Source of the DNA: Plutella xylostella | Taxonomy: Eukaryota; Arthropoda; Insecta; Lepidoptera; Plutellidae | Length of the DNA stretch: 64,000 nucleotides | NCBI RefSeq assembly: GCF_932276165.1 | Contig: NC_064010.1 | Location: 5,456,001 to 5,520,000, forward strand | Reading direction: 5' to 3' | In this document: piece by piece, positions 22,014 to 33,315 of the stretch | Numbering within the stretch: the stretch's first letter is position 1 | Layout of the letters: each line of letters begins with the position of its first letter | The notes under the pieces: model-generated | What the model saw: the letters and a program-made list of their open reading frames with translations, nothing else | Told to the model about the DNA's origin: nothing | The model's database searches: none | Program-made: the position numbers and the translations under genes

Positions 22014-23054
22014 TATAAGAATATTTTATTATGTTACAATTTTACGTAACCTAACTATAATTTATTACATCTAATATCCATCCAACCAAAGTTAAGCTCA
22101 ATAAAAAATGTAACCACCGCCATGCCATTTTGAGCCTAAGTTTTATTACCTTAGTATTTCTATACCTACCTAAAAATAAAGATAATATATACCTAATATA
22201 TATTATATTTCATTTACTTATATGGGGTGCACGAAAATCTTCTTGATTGATTTCTCATTAAATCTGTTTAGTTAGTTTTTTGTGTTCTTACAAATTTAAT
22301 TGTGTTACTATTTAGTATGAAAGGTAAAATTTTTTGAAGAAAAAGTAGACAACCCTGTAAACAACATCTGTTCTTAAAATGGTAAATTATCACACCACTG
22401 TCCTAACTTTTAATATCCGTATAGATACAGTGACATATATTTATTCTTAAGAGATTTATTTTCTCAATATTTATCTATTCATCATCTGCTATCAGATATT
22501 ACAAAATGGCGTGAAATCCACTGGTTTCGTCCAATCAACACGTAGGGAGTTTCTCACACAGTCACGTGTTATATTTTAATGAAAAGATTGATGTAATAAC
22601 AGAAAGAACTTAAATTATCTTAATGTAACGAAGAAAACTACCAAAGCAAATAAAAAAATATCGATAAAAATTATCCGCAGTGTCACATCACTACCATACC
22701 AACAATAAGTGCATGATCATTCAAATGCCGCTAAATCAGAAAACGGCGGTAAAACCCACAGTCTAGGCCGCTCGGATGTAAAAAAATCATATAAACAGAA
22801 TGGAAAATTTTGCACAATAGTAATTAGTTAGTTCGCAAAAACATTTTTAATCTGTTGTGCTTGTATGCATTTGTTTTGCTTGCTCAGATATGAGTAAGCA
22901 TGAACAGATAATGTTAGTAATTATTTGCTGCTACTACAAAAAAACTAAATACTTACCATTAACATACCAAAGCCTAAGTATAGGTACCTAATAAAACCCA
23001 TAGTACAATTTGTAGGTAGGTATAGTTTACAAAACAAAAGTAAGTTGTTTGAGG
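22014..23054. other. Duplicated intergenic DNA without recognisable features
   Basis: The stretch aligns to 49,890-50,489 and then, after the 9.3-kb block in B, to 59,767 onward. The join in A falls near 22,607. No gene or repeat end was recognised. Confidence 0.45.
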
Positions 23055-23846
23055 GGGTCCAGCCAGACTCGTCCCATTCCACACTCGACCCGGCCACACT
23101 CGACCCGAATTTCTAAAATACGATAAGGTCTAGGTACTTTTGTTGAAATGTATGAAATGTACTGTCAGCCACAAGAGTTTTTTTACTGAAATTATAGTTA
23201 GGTGTTTTATGTGCTGATTAATTCAAACAAAAGTAATAATTTGTACTTTTGATCATTTATTTATCATTTTCTATAAACATTATTAGTAGGTAACACATGT
23301 TTTGAATTATAAACGTAATAAGTAATAATAAATATTAACAAAATAAGTAACTATTAATAATTATGTGTGCTAAAATCACAGTTAATACACAAAATCTCTT
23401 TACAATGAAATATGTATAAAATCCTTTTTATAAAATCCGTTTGCTGTTTATAAAATTATAATTACTTCGCAGTATTGTAATTTATGCTTATCAAATGCAT
23501 AAATTACAATACAAGTAAGTGCGCGAAAGAGATGGATGCAGGCCAGCCAAATCTTGACCATTGTTATCGATATCCCGTTTATTTCAGGCTAAAACTATGA
23601 GAAGAGTAAACTACCTCTCTCTGTTACTGAGGTCAAACATAGGCTAGTTTAGTCAACATATTTCTTAAATTTAAGTGATAATCACTTTATATGCGCAATC
23701 AATTAAGAAATCCATAAACATTTTCTGTCGACTGTACTTTGCGATAAGAAAAAAAATACAAGCAAAAATGAACCTTATCGAAATTATGAAATTCGGGTCG
23801 AGTGTGGCCGGGTCGAGTGTGGAATGGGACGAGTCTGGCTGGACCC
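23055..23846. mobile_element. hAT-like non-autonomous element, 8-bp duplication, 59-bp inverted repeats
   Basis: Perfect terminal inverted repeats of 59 bp begin GGGTCCAGCCAGACTCGTCC. Each contains ACACTCGACCCG twice. GTTTGAGG lies at 23,047-23,054 and 23,847-23,854, an 8-bp target duplication as in the hAT superfamily. Copy B has only a degenerate single GTTT-AGG site near 60,192. The interior is AT-rich, with no transposase frame. Confidence 0.9.
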
Positions 23847-23876
23847 GTTTGAGGTAGAAATTTTAATCCTTTTATG

Positions 23877-24093
23877 CAGTCGTTAAGCCTAGTCAGAGGC
23901 CTTCGGGCAGCTCGAAAAAATCTGACAGTCGGGTTGCCCACTTACCCGACAACACTCTCAGCTCAAGCTTGCTTGTGTTGGGGTCCACCAACCCGCACTT
24001 GGCCAGCGTGGTGGACTAGGCCAAACCCCTTTCTTCATTGGAAGAAGACCCGTGCCCCAGCAGTGGGGACGTGATGGGTTGTGATGATGATAC
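23877..24093 (+). mobile_element. Headless 5S-type SINE body, private to copy A
   Basis: TCGTTAAGCCTAGTCAGAGG, CAGTCGGGTTGCCCACTTAC and CCCCAGCAGTGGGGACGTG followed by GATGATGAT match the 3' two thirds of the element at 54,501-55,008. The 5S-like head is absent, as expected from 5' truncation. Copy B lacks it. Confidence 0.8.
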
Positions 24094-25179
24094 ATTTATA
24101 CAGTCAGCCCCTTTCGCCTTAGTAATCCACTTTTGCAATACCCTGTCCATTGGATGATACGACTTTGAAACTGTCCATAGATTTTGGTAAAACTAAAGTT
24201 CCTTTAGGGTCTCAGCAAATAATAAGCGTAACGTACACGGACGATATGTGCTGTGACCTTTAGCGATCTGCAAACAACTTTTTACAAACTCCACTAGATG
24301 TCGCTACGAGTGTGCTTATAGCGATCGATAGAAAAATGGGGGTGTTGAAAGTTGAACAGAACAGACGACTGGATGCTGCAGTAGTTAGGTATACAGGTGT
24401 TGCAAAAAGGTATACTAAGCCGAAAAGGGGTGACTTAGGGGGTCATTCTGAACAACTTTTGTTCTACGAGTTTTGAAAATTCATAAAAATAAAAATAAAA
24501 AATCCATAGAAACTTTGTTGGTCACGTGACTTTTTTACTATGGAGAACGATTATTTTGTTTTCGCGTTTTGTATATGTATACAGGGTGTTTAAAAATGGC
24601 ATACTGAGCCGAAAAGGGGTGACTCAAGGGCTCATTCTGAACACACTCTTCTTCATTAAAACCAAAGTTTCACAGTGAGACAGTATTTTATTTTATCACA
24701 ACACAAGAGCACCGTACAGCAGTTATATTGTAACAGTATAGGATACGGAAGTAACCATAAACAATAAATTAAAAATATACCTGTGTTGCCATCAACATGC
24801 TCTACGAATTTTCTAAATTACTGTTGACGTTCATATAAAAAAAAGTTTGATGATTATGATGATGATATGATGACGGATGTATGACACGTGTAAAACGTTG
24901 TTATGTTAGGAATATGTTAATATTAACACTACATCAATGCTGCCTAAAATAGAATGGGCTCGGGACATAAATATTTTGCCATAATTTATTACGTGGTTTT
25001 CGTATCTTTTAATTGCTTTATAATACCTACTAATGTAACCTACATGTTATAAAATGTGTTATTATTTTAATTATTATAAATAATAATGTATTTTTTTTGT
25101 TTAAACAAACATTCAATAAAGTCAATTCTGTTCTAAAATTTTCCATTCTGAAGGTAAACTTATATAAAAATTAATTAAA
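24094..25179. other. Duplicated intergenic DNA with MITE fragments
   Basis: A MITE of the CAGGGTGTTGC group at about 24,393-24,582 is missing from copy B, and further ends lie near 24,583 (TACAGGGTGTTTAAAAATGG). About 160 bp at 24,640-24,800 are also private to A. No gene seen. Confidence 0.55.
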
Positions 25180-25563
25180 GTCACGAGCAATGAAAAAGTT
25201 TCAGTGACAATAGCACCAAATAACTCCTAAACGGAAAAGCCTAGTTACACTAAGTGCCAATTTCTCCATAGTCGCTTAGATCGTAACCAGGGAAAGGTTG
25301 ATCAATTATACGTCATCTCCATTTATTAAATTCTTGACAGATGTGTCAACAGTCAACCACTAATACCTGGTTATGCTCTAACCGACTATGGCGAAATTGA
25401 AGCTAAGACAAGCTAGATTTAACATAGCGCATTAGAATATGACCAACTAAAAACGTCAATATTTCTATATAAATAGGTTCTTACAAATTTTTAATGAAAT
25501 GTTTTAAAATATTGGCTCCATTTGCTGTCATACTTTTGATACTTTTTCATTGCTCGCAATTAT
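25180..25563. mobile_element. CACTCACGGGCAATGAAA-family MITE with a nested Harbinger-like MITE
   Basis: Diverged ends (GTCACGAGCAATGAAAAAGT and TTTTTCATTGCTCGCAATTA) and TCCTAAACGGAAAAGCCTAG identify the outer element. The inner element occupies 25,254-25,403. The same nesting is present at 61,950-62,340, so both insertions predate the duplication. Confidence 0.75.
25254..25403. mobile_element. PIF/Harbinger-like MITE (GTGCCAATTTCTCC family), nested
   Basis: GTGCCAATTTCTCCATAGTC opens it and a diverged complement closes it (GGCGAAATTGAAGC). TAA flanks both sides (25,251-25,253 and 25,404-25,406). Confidence 0.8.
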
Positions 25564-25929
25564 AATATAAAAAGATACTTACGGTTAAACGAAATCATTG
25601 TCCTTTCTTCTTCAGCTTTTCCCAACCACTATTTGTAAAATACTATTTCACGTATTTTATTTAACGAAATTAAAAAAAACTTTCTCTTTCAAAGTAAGTA
25701 TTTGAAAAAAACCACTAGGTAGGTATGCTATTTAGATATTTATATTTATTCTCTTCAGCGGTACTGGTTTTGGAATATTTTTCGTTGTATTCAGACACTT
25801 TTCTCGCTAGAGTTTATGATTGTTATAAATGTTATATCTAATTTTATAGATATGACCGGTGCACTTCTGGCGAACCTGAAAAAAGGAGAGGAAAATAATA
25901 TTAGACACAAAGAGACAGACGGACAGGTA

Positions 25930-26160
25930 AAAGAGGTAGATATTGCTTTATGCAATAAGGCCGCCTTTATGTAGGGTCAGGGAGGGTACAGTTTTTAGTA
26001 CACTTGACCCTATTTGAACATAAATATTCTTCCACCCAAAGGTTGTCTTGATAAAATCGCTTTTAGTGATAAGACCGCCTCTTTTGTACCTATGTATTTG
26101 TATATAAGCTTTGTAAATTATGTAATTAGTACAAGATGTGAGTGTTTGATTTTTTTTTTG
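25930..26160 (+). repeat. Two tandem retroposed 3' tails
   Basis: GCTTTATGCAATAAGGCCGCC at about 25,944 is followed by a second tail unit with AGGTTGTCTTGATAAAATCG and TTTTAGTGATAAGACCGCC. The pair is conserved in copy B (62,720-62,945). Confidence 0.55.
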
Positions 26161-27074
26161 TGAATCAGGCCGTTACAATCAGATCTGCTATTGTCTAAAT
26201 ATCTCGTATTTTTTATATTCCTCGTATAACGTTAGTGACTTTATGCTACTACTTGTGAGTCAACATAGTGTGTCTTGGGCTTAGAATATAAATGGCAATA
26301 TTATATTGAGGATTAACCACTTTTTAGGGATCCGTTGGTGAAATTCTTAGTCTATGGACGAAAATTAGATCCGGGTTTTGTATTGTGAAGTTTTCCTACC
26401 TATGAATTTATTTGATAACCATAATTATAACCTATTTTTGGTTGAGTTTATAACTCATTATATAGGGCATTTTATAACGTTTGACCTATGTATGCACATA
26501 TGTCTGTTTCTGTCAATTCTTCACTAAAGTAATCCACTACATATACTTATATATATATAGTGCAGTTGGGTTATTCCGAAAGGTTTCTGGGTGAGTTGGA
26601 CACATTTTCGTATTTTGTCAATTTATGAGGACTGGTTGGGTCATTTTGAATCATGTAAGGACGCTTTGTATACTTGAATATACTTCCTAAATTATATGTT
26701 TTTTTCATTCACTATAAAATCATTTAATATTTTACCACCTATTTTACATCGATGGATTAGCTTTACATACCATTATTACACATTAAAACTATTGTATTAG
26801 TCACACCTACATTCTTCACGTGAAGTTCCTTTTATAAAAGAGAAACTTTTAAGTAAAAATATCTACGGAACCACAACCTAAAATTAATACATATTTATAA
26901 AATTCACGTGATGATGATGTTTTAACATAAAGACACGAGACAATACCTACCTGTTAGTTTAAGGTCCCTAATGCTAATAAAATAGAATACATTAACACAA
27001 ATGTTAACTAAGAAACCACATGGGTCTTATACTTTTTGCAAATTTTAGATTCGTGTGTCAACTGTCAACTGTAT
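26161..27074. other. Duplicated intergenic DNA, nothing recognised
   Basis: It aligns to 62,946-63,780. A stretch of about 150 bp (26,530-26,690) is absent from copy B. No gene or element ends seen. Confidence 0.4.
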
Positions 27075-27237
27075 TCAGGGTGTTGTAAAAAGGGTATACT
27101 AAGCCGAAACCAGCATGTGCAGCATGTTATATCTAAGCCCGAATCTGAAATCAGAATTTCAAAATTCGTGAAAAAAAACATTCTCCATAGTATAGTATGT
27201 ATAGTATGTATAACACTTTTTGCATCACCCTGTATAG
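27075..27237. mobile_element. CAGGGTGTTGC MITE, deleted form, shared by both copies
   Basis: It runs from CAGGGTGTTGTAAAAAGGG to TTTTTGCATCACCCTG and lacks most of the right arm. The counterpart is at about 63,785-63,939. Confidence 0.75.
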
Positions 27238-27291
27238 TCTGCCAAGGCTAACATTGCATCAGAAGCAAGTGCCAAAGTAATATCAGCCACT

Positions 27292-27749
27292 GAAGTATTT
27301 TGTCTTCCTTGGTGGCTACCAGATAAAGGTAAAACCTTTTCAATGTTACAAAGTTAAAGTTGTCGGACTCTAGCTGTTAAGTTAAAAGAAAAAAACCAGT
27401 AGGGATATAAAAGTTAAGGGATATTTAAAACTAGTTATTCTAATCATGTGATATAAAAATGACGATCATGGTGATTTGATTTTATTGTTATTTAAATAAA
27501 AGAATGTAATCAAAATGGGTTAAAACAGCCTGTAGAATATAACACGTTTCTGGCTAAACGATCAGAGAACATCGATGGACGATTTGACAGATTTTATTAC
27601 TAACCCGGCCTTAGACTAACGATATAGGACCAAGATGCTGTGTCACGTACATAACAAAACCAAAAAACTGTCCGCATTTTTTTTTACTGTCAAACCGTTT
27701 TAACTTCAACCCAATGACAATCATTGAAAAAAAAATCTGAACAAACTAA
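27292..27749. other. Intergenic, nothing recognised
   Basis: Shortly right of the last position that can be compared with copy B. No gene or repeat end seen. Confidence 0.35.
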
Positions 27750-27962
27750 TCCTAACTAATATTATAAATGCGAAAGTAACTGTGTCTGTCTGTCTGTCTG
27801 TCTGTCTGTTACTCTTTCACGCCAAAACTACTAAACGGATTTGAATGAAATTTGGTATACATAAATGGTCTAGACCCTGGAAAGGAACATAGGCTACTTT
27901 TTATCCCGGAATTCCCACGGGAAAACTTTTTAAGGCGAAGCGAAGCGCGTGGGAACAACTAA
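27750..27962 (+). mobile_element. Helitron-like element with (GTCT)n
   Basis: TCCTAACTAATATTATAAAT follows A; the element ends GGGAACAACTAA before T. The CTAA end is still a CTRR-type terminus. Confidence 0.8.
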
Positions 27963-28273
27963 TTCAAAATAAGAGCTCAGTGGTAGAAGTGGGTTGTTAT
28001 TGGTCGAGACGTTTGTTTTGCACTGACACTCCATCATGTTTTCATATTTTTAATCTAAGATTTGACAGTTTTATTAGAGACAAAGCCCTAGCGTTATACG
28101 TACATTTAAATTTGATTTTTATTGTTATTGTTTTTCCTAACTTGGCAAAACAAGGTGTGTCTACGTCAAAGCGATTAGATGATTTTTGAAAATATTTTCC
28201 AAACCTGCACAGGATTAGTTAAGCTGAACTGTTTGATAATATGCCCTGAAGTATGCCTATTTTAGGGCATAGA

Positions 28274-28447
28274 CCACAGACCTGTATTTGAGTAGACAAC
28301 GCAAGTGCATGTAGGTACTTCGTGTGTAAAAAGGGAGTGAAATTATCTTCCTTTAGAGCAGTGTCATTAGGGACGTTCCTAAACTAAATCGTTTGTTTCT
28401 ATACAAGGAATGAGACAAGCGTTGTCTATTTAAATACAGGTCTGTGG
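28274..28447. mobile_element. MITE with 29-bp inverted repeats
   Basis: CCACAGACCTGTATTTGAGT and TAGACAACGC at the left are mirrored by GCGTTGTCTATTTAAATACA and GGTCTGTGG at the right, with two mismatches. GCATA occurs on both sides at slightly different spacing, so the target repeat is not certain. Confidence 0.75.
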
Positions 28448-28555
28448 CATAAGTAGACCAATGATTTCAAAAGGAAGGATACGCCCTTCAGAACGTTTAG
28501 TCAAAAGAAAATGACACCCGCGCGCTGGCCCTTATTCATACAAATTATGAAAGAC

Positions 28556-28736
28556 AAGCTATTCCCACGAGCTTCGCTTCGCCTTAAAAAGTTTTCCGGG
28601 ATAAAAAGTAGCCTAGTTCTTTCTCAGGGTCTAGACCATATGTATACCAAATTTAATTCAAATCCCTTCACTAGTTTTGGCGTGAAAGAGTAACAGACAG
28701 ACACAGTTACTTTCGCATTTATAATATTCGTTAGGA
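28556..28736 (-). mobile_element. Helitron-like element, deleted and diverged
   Basis: The plus strand has GCTTCGCTTCGCCTTAAAAA, a shortened microsatellite (two CAGA units) and the end TTCGTTAGGA followed by T. The terminal CTAG is mutated and part of the 3' third is missing. Confidence 0.7.
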
Positions 28737-28857
28737 TAGGATTTATGAAATTTTAGGGCTAATGCGAAGGTGTCATTTTCTAGAGCGATTAGGCCTGTCC
28801 TTACGCTAGTAAGTTGTAATACATATATATAAGTCAATGGCATAGACTATCATTACC

Positions 28858-28965
28858 CCCTTATCGTCCACAGCTGGACATAGGCCTCTCCCAAGAAGTG
28901 CCTTTCTGTCCTCGGCCTTCCTCATCCAACCACTTTACGTCCCGTCTAAGTTCGTAGGTCTAGTG
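28858..28965 (-). pseudogene. LINE ORF2 C-terminal remnant, minus strand
   Basis: The plus strand CTGGACATAGGCCTCTCCCA and CTGTCCTCGGCCTTCCTCAT is the reverse complement of the C-terminal LINE coding signature (RKAEDR...LGEAYVQ). Confidence 0.6.
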
Positions 28966-29410
28966 GACCAGATAACTGAAGGTTTAACACTGTTCTTTAA
29001 CTTAATAGTACGATTTTTCAATGAACATTTTAGAGTTCGAAGCAAAAACTTACCTACCTAAATTGCTTGTAATACAGAAATCCATGGATTTCCTAAATGG
29101 TGAACACATATTGTTATAACATTATGCAATATCGGAAATATCACTCAATCACATATTATGTATTAATGAAGTAAGTATAATAATTTAATTCTTACATGAA
29201 TACACTGATAAATAGTAATAATAATATAAATAATGTAATTCTATCACAGTCTAAAAACTACTGACATTATGTTTATAATATTGTGTCTACCCTCGCATTC
29301 TTGCAAACTTTTAATATCATTCTTTGTTTTTGAACGAGAATGACTGAATTTTACGTTCATTCGTTATGGTAACCAATTTTTAACCCTCGACGTAAAAGAG
29401 GGTGTCATTA

Positions 29411-29616
29411 TCCTAACTAATATTCTAAATGCGAAAGTAACTGTGTCTGTCTGTCTGTCTGTCTGTTACTCTTTCACGCCAAAACTACTGAACGGATTTG
29501 AATGAAATTTGGTATACATACGGTCTAGACCCTGGGAAAGAACATAGGCTACTTTTTATCCCGGAATTCCCACGGGAAAACTTTTTAAGGCGAAGCGAAG
29601 CGCGCGGGACAGCTAG
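29411..29616 (+). mobile_element. Helitron-like element, well conserved
   Basis: It lies between A and T, starts TCCTAACTAATATTCTAAAT, has (GTCT)n, and ends GCGCGCGGGACAGCTAG. It is closely similar to 46,029-46,243. Confidence 0.85.
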
Positions 29617-30235
29617 TCATATATAAGTTTAATGTGTGTGCGTGTGTGTGTGTATGTGTCAGTGGCAGCTTAAATCCCAAACAGCTGAACTTATGTTAGA
29701 TAATGTTAATCTGAGAGTTTTAGCTATATTTTATCACAGTCGGAAATAAGCCGTTCAAAAGTTATTCGACTTTACGTATTGAATGTCGGGTTTAACGTTG
29801 GTTAGATTATTAAACGGTTACAAGTTTAAGGTTTAAGAGCACTGCATATATTATTAAGAAATATTATAAATAAATGAACAATAAACAATAAACAAACAAT
29901 AAAGTACTCATTCTGAATTACTTATTTAGGTTCTACCTGAGTCACAGTGTGGTTTTAGTAACAATACGGAATCTCCAATCTCCTAAAATACCTTAAATTT
30001 GATAAGTACATACTACATTATCCCTAACTTGCTGGTTTTTACGCCGCATTTAGTTAGGTATGTCGTCCCTTCGACAGTAGAATAAATTTCGCATAAAATA
30101 AAAGAATCTCGTTTAATATAAATTAAAAGTTGGACCAAACACGTGATATGTAAAATTTGGTGAAAACCACACGTTTACAAATTAAAGGGTGTTTGTCAAC
30201 TTCTGTTGGTATCCGTTATTGATAATAATAATATA
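29617..30235. other. Intergenic with a GT run
   Basis: A (GT)n-type run lies at about 29,633-29,655. Nothing else recognised. Confidence 0.35.
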
Positions 30236-30497
30236 CAGGGTGTTGCAAAATTGGTATACTAAGCCGAAACCTACATGTGCAGCATGTTATATATAAGCCC
30301 GAAACTGAAATCAGAATTTGGAAATTCGCGAAAAAAAAATTAATTTTCCATAGTAAAAGTCACGTGACCAACAAAGTTTCTATGGAAAATGAATTTTTTT
30401 TTTGCGAATTTTCAAATTCTGATTTCAGTTTCGGGCTTAGATATACCATGCTGCACATGTAGGTTTCGGCTTAGTATACCCTTTTTGCAACACCCTG
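30236..30497. mobile_element. Complete palindromic MITE, TA-flanked (CAGGGTGTTGC family)
   Basis: CAGGGTGTTGCAAAA at the left and TTTTGCAACACCCTG at the right are perfect inverted termini, and pairing continues through most of the 262 bp (GGCTTAGTATACC, TGCTGCACATGTAGG, TTCAAATTCTGATTTCAG and complements). TA lies on both sides. The centre holds CACGTGACC. TA targets and foldback structure fit a Tc1/mariner-type MITE. Confidence 0.9.
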
Positions 30498-31039
30498 TAT
30501 TGGGGTTATATTTCGGTGTCAGCATTTAGTCAGTGGAACGTTTTCATTGCTCGTGAGTGTATTAATAAATAAACGTATACAATTAACAGTGGAAAGTTCC
30601 TACTAATTCCATAACAAATAATTATATACAGTTTTAGCAAACTAACCAGTTATTTTGCTAAAATATACCTATTATCGGAAAGAGTCAATAAAAATAAATC
30701 CTTAAAGAAATTTATGCAAAATAGAATTTTATCTAAAGTTCTAAAACCATGACGCCATGGTGTGTGGCACTCCCTTTCCATATACAGGTTTAAAAATATT
30801 TTTCTCTCTGATCATAGTAAAAACGAGACTTACTGAGTTTCTATGGACAAACAAACAATATTTTTTTCATGATATTTCATAAGTTGTTTAGAATTACCCC
30901 CTAAGTCGCCCCTTATGGTCTATCGGCTTAGTATAAGTACCCAAGCAATTTGCAAAAACGAAACATCCTGTAGAAAATATATAATAATATGTTGATTAAT
31001 ATTTAAATTAAACCTTATTAGTAATATTCAACTAGCTAA
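30498..31039. other. Intergenic with MITE fragments
   Basis: AGTGGAACGTTTTCATTGCT with GTGAGTGTA at 30,531-30,561 is a solo end of the CACTCACGGGCAATGAAA family. CCCCCTAAGTCGCCCCTTAT near 30,897 is interior of the CAGGGTGTTGC group. Confidence 0.5.
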
Positions 31040-31262
31040 ATAACAGAAAAGCCGATGACCGTTGAAGCATACACGAGTTCTCGAGAGGAGACTATGAACA
31101 TATTATGAAATAGCGTGGGAGGCCCTCTTGCCCGCTGGACCGACGACCTTAGGTGGGTAGCCGGTAGTGGTTGGATGAGGAAGGCCGAGGACCGAGTGTT
31201 GTGGCGCTCCTTGGGAGAGGCCTATGTCCAGCAGCCGACGATTCTTAGCTTATGATGATGAA
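31040..31262 (+). pseudogene. LINE ORF2 C-terminal remnant
   Basis: The frame reads RWTDDLRWVAGSGWMRKAED, then RVLWRSLGEAYVQQ, followed by divergence and a GATGATGAAC end. It is the closest of the remnants to an intact C-terminus but lacks everything upstream of about 70 residues and has indels. Confidence 0.7.
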
Positions 31263-31432
31263 CACAGTTACTTATAACTATTGTTTATATGTATTATAAA
31301 GGGTGCATATTTATCAGTGGGTATTTTCCGTTATAAAGCAAAATGTATATTGGGAAACTTTTTACCGGAACAACTCTTAAATCTCAAAAAAAAAAACTAT
31401 TTATTGGTTTCACTCATTTTGGTTGAGTAGGC

Positions 31433-31790
31433 ATTCTATTCTATTCTCTGTGGGGGTGTAAGTACCTGCACCTGGCTCTCTCGAGTGGAACCTTTGTGCA
31501 TATCCCCAAGGTCTAAACTGCCTTCCTAAGCTTGGACCATTTCCCACCACGCTGGTCCACTGCGGGTTGGTGGGTTCACATATCTAGATGTGCTAGATCT
31601 AGATATGCAGGTTTCCTCACGATGTTTTCCTTCACCGTAAGAGCGATGGTATACATTGTACTTAAGTTAAAAGAACTCATTGGTACATGTCAGCGCCGGG
31701 ATTCGAACCCGCATCTCTTGATTGAGAAGCGGGCGCTCACCCGACTGAGCTACCACCGCTCTCCCGACTGAGCTACTACCGCTCGAGTAG
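31433..31790 (-). mobile_element. tRNA-derived SINE, longest copy in window
   Basis: On the minus strand the head has the A box GTAGCTCAGTCGGG and B box GGTTCGAATCC, like a true tRNA, followed by GGCGCTGACATGTACCAATG and a long body ending in (AGAAT)n. The first part of the head is duplicated at the right edge (GAGCTACCACCGCT and GAGCTACTACCGCT). The plus-strand frame at 31,532-31,771 is antisense to it. Confidence 0.85.
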
Positions 31791-32423
31791 GCATTTAACT
31801 TTACAACTGTTTTTTTACTCGTATTCGTCTATGCAAAAAAATGGAGTGGGCCTACAACCAGTATTTCCTATATTGTGCAATAGGTACTAATTTTAACTTT
31901 GAAATCTGCATGCCTAAATTCAGTGTCAAAGCGTAGCCTTGATAATGACTGTTGGGATGTCAAGGCAAAGTTGAGGCAAAGATAGCCTACCTACTTGATA
32001 ATCTGACCGCAAATCTCAAAATATATGAAAAAGTCATCTGTTGATACATTGTCTATGTCGCAGGCATTGCTGCGACATCTACATTCATCTCATCGATTAG
32101 TCTATCATAATTTACCACAAATAAAAAAAAATGAATCAGCGGGGTCCTGTTCCCCGCGGGGCCACATCGCAAAAAATTATTTATATATGTATAATTTTTT
32201 TTTTTCATTAAAAGCTGATTTAAAGATTAAAAGATTTATTTAGATTTAAAGATTTATTTATTTCACCAAAAAAAACATACGTACAAAGTATATTGCACTG
32301 TTTTCCGAACTAGATATAAATCTGTATTTCAGAAGACAGTTCTCTTCCAGATTAGGGCCTTACTGGTAAATAAACAAAAATAGAACACAAAATCAAATAA
32401 TAATTTAAATTATTTTTATAACC
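31791..32423. other. AT-rich intergenic, nothing recognised
   Basis: Short frames only; no repeat ends seen. Confidence 0.35.
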
Positions 32424-32485
32424 AGTGTGTGGGTGTCTGTGCGCGCTCGTGTGTGTGAGTGTGGGTGTGTGTGTGTGTGTGTGTT
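32424..32485. repeat. Interrupted (GT)n microsatellite
   Basis: A 60-bp GT-rich run with GCGCGCTC and GAGTGTGG interruptions, ending in nine or more uninterrupted GT units. Confidence 0.9.
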
Positions 32486-32585
32486 TAGCTGGGGGTGACT
32501 ATAGGCGAAAGTAATGATTGGATAACCCAGGGGAAAATACAAGGCATGGCTGCAAAATCTACGCCAGTGGGTCCAGCTGAGCACT

Positions 32586-32816
32586 GCATTGCGATTCTAT
32601 AAAGCAAATTGTCAAAACTCGATTCTGAATCCGGAGTGAGTTTTCAAATTGGCATTCTATAATTTCCGTAGACACATCGAATTTCGAGATTTTGACAAAT
32701 AATGTATGAGATGACATATAATGTCATTACTGTTCGAACTTGAAGTGAAAGGTGAAGGGAGAATGAAGATCGAAGAGAGATGCGAAGTGAAGCCTGATTT
32801 TACAGAATCGCAATGC
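32586..32816. mobile_element. MITE with GCATTGCGATTCTATAAA ends
   Basis: GCATTGCGATTCTATAAA at the left pairs with TTTTACAGAATCGCAATGC at the right. The interior has a further inverted match, CAAATTGTCAAAACTCGA with TCGAGATTTTGACAAAT-type sequence. No coding capacity. Confidence 0.75.
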
Positions 32817-33022
32817 TGGAGAGTTGTTCCGTGCGGCGGCCTCCAAGACGGAAATCAGCAGGATGATTGCCAACCTTCGCTAGGAGACGGCACTAGGAGA
32901 AGAAGAAGAATGATTGGATACCGAAAGCTATAAATCGCATGCAATGGCGTGCTTTGGGAGTGGCCTAAGTACCTACGTGCAGCAAAGGACTGCTATATTA
33001 GGCTGATCATGATAATGATGGT
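32817..33022 (+). pseudogene. Two LINE 3' ends in tandem
   Basis: 32,817-32,909 ends in (GAA)n, the same kind of tail as the intact LINE at 38.0 kb. It is followed directly by a second 3' end with CAATGGCGTGCTTTGGGAGT, GCAGCAAAGGACTGC and a GATCATGATAATGATG end. Both are short, frame-broken C-terminal remnants. Confidence 0.55.
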
Positions 33023-33172
33023 ATAAAAATAAATACAGTCGTCGATATTTTTTTGTAGATTATGTAGTGCAAATATTGTTGATATAATACATATCTTGCT
33101 TTTATCTAATCTTGTAAAAATCGGTACATCTAATTATAAATAGACAATCCGTCTAAAATTATACAATATATA

Positions 33173-33315
33173 GTGCCACAAACTTATCTGTTCCGGTGAG
33201 AGCGAACTAAATTGGTCCATATAATCTATGTCATGTCAATATGAAATTCATTAGTAAGTAATGAGGTATGGACCAATTTAGTTCGCTCTCACCGGGACAG
33301 ATAAGTTTGTGGCAC
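33173..33315. mobile_element. MITE with 49-bp near-perfect inverted repeats, TA-flanked
   Basis: GTGCCACAAACTTATCTGTT opens the left arm. 48 of 49 positions pair with the right arm, leaving a loop of about 45 bp. TA precedes and follows (33,171-33,172 and 33,316-33,317). Near identity of the arms suggests a recent insertion or a constrained hairpin. Confidence 0.85.

Larger units (their letters stand above)
15863..27291 (+). repeat. Direct segmental duplication, copy A
   Basis: From GACCAAGTAATGAGTAG onward this segment reappears in the same order and orientation from 40,875 to the window end. Aligned blocks, for example 17,280-17,580 against 42,560-42,850, differ by a few substitutions and small indels. 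Private insertions in A include the SINEs at 16,264 and 21,504, tails at 18,498 and 19,243, the MITE at 20,030, the Helitron-like copy at 20,811 and the hAT-like element at 23,055. The right end is not defined because copy B runs off the window. No host gene was recognised inside. Confidence 0.95.

Noticed and set aside
31680..31790. Possible tRNA gene on the minus strand
   Set aside because: Convincing A and B boxes, but fused to a long repeated body, with target-like simple tail; a SINE.
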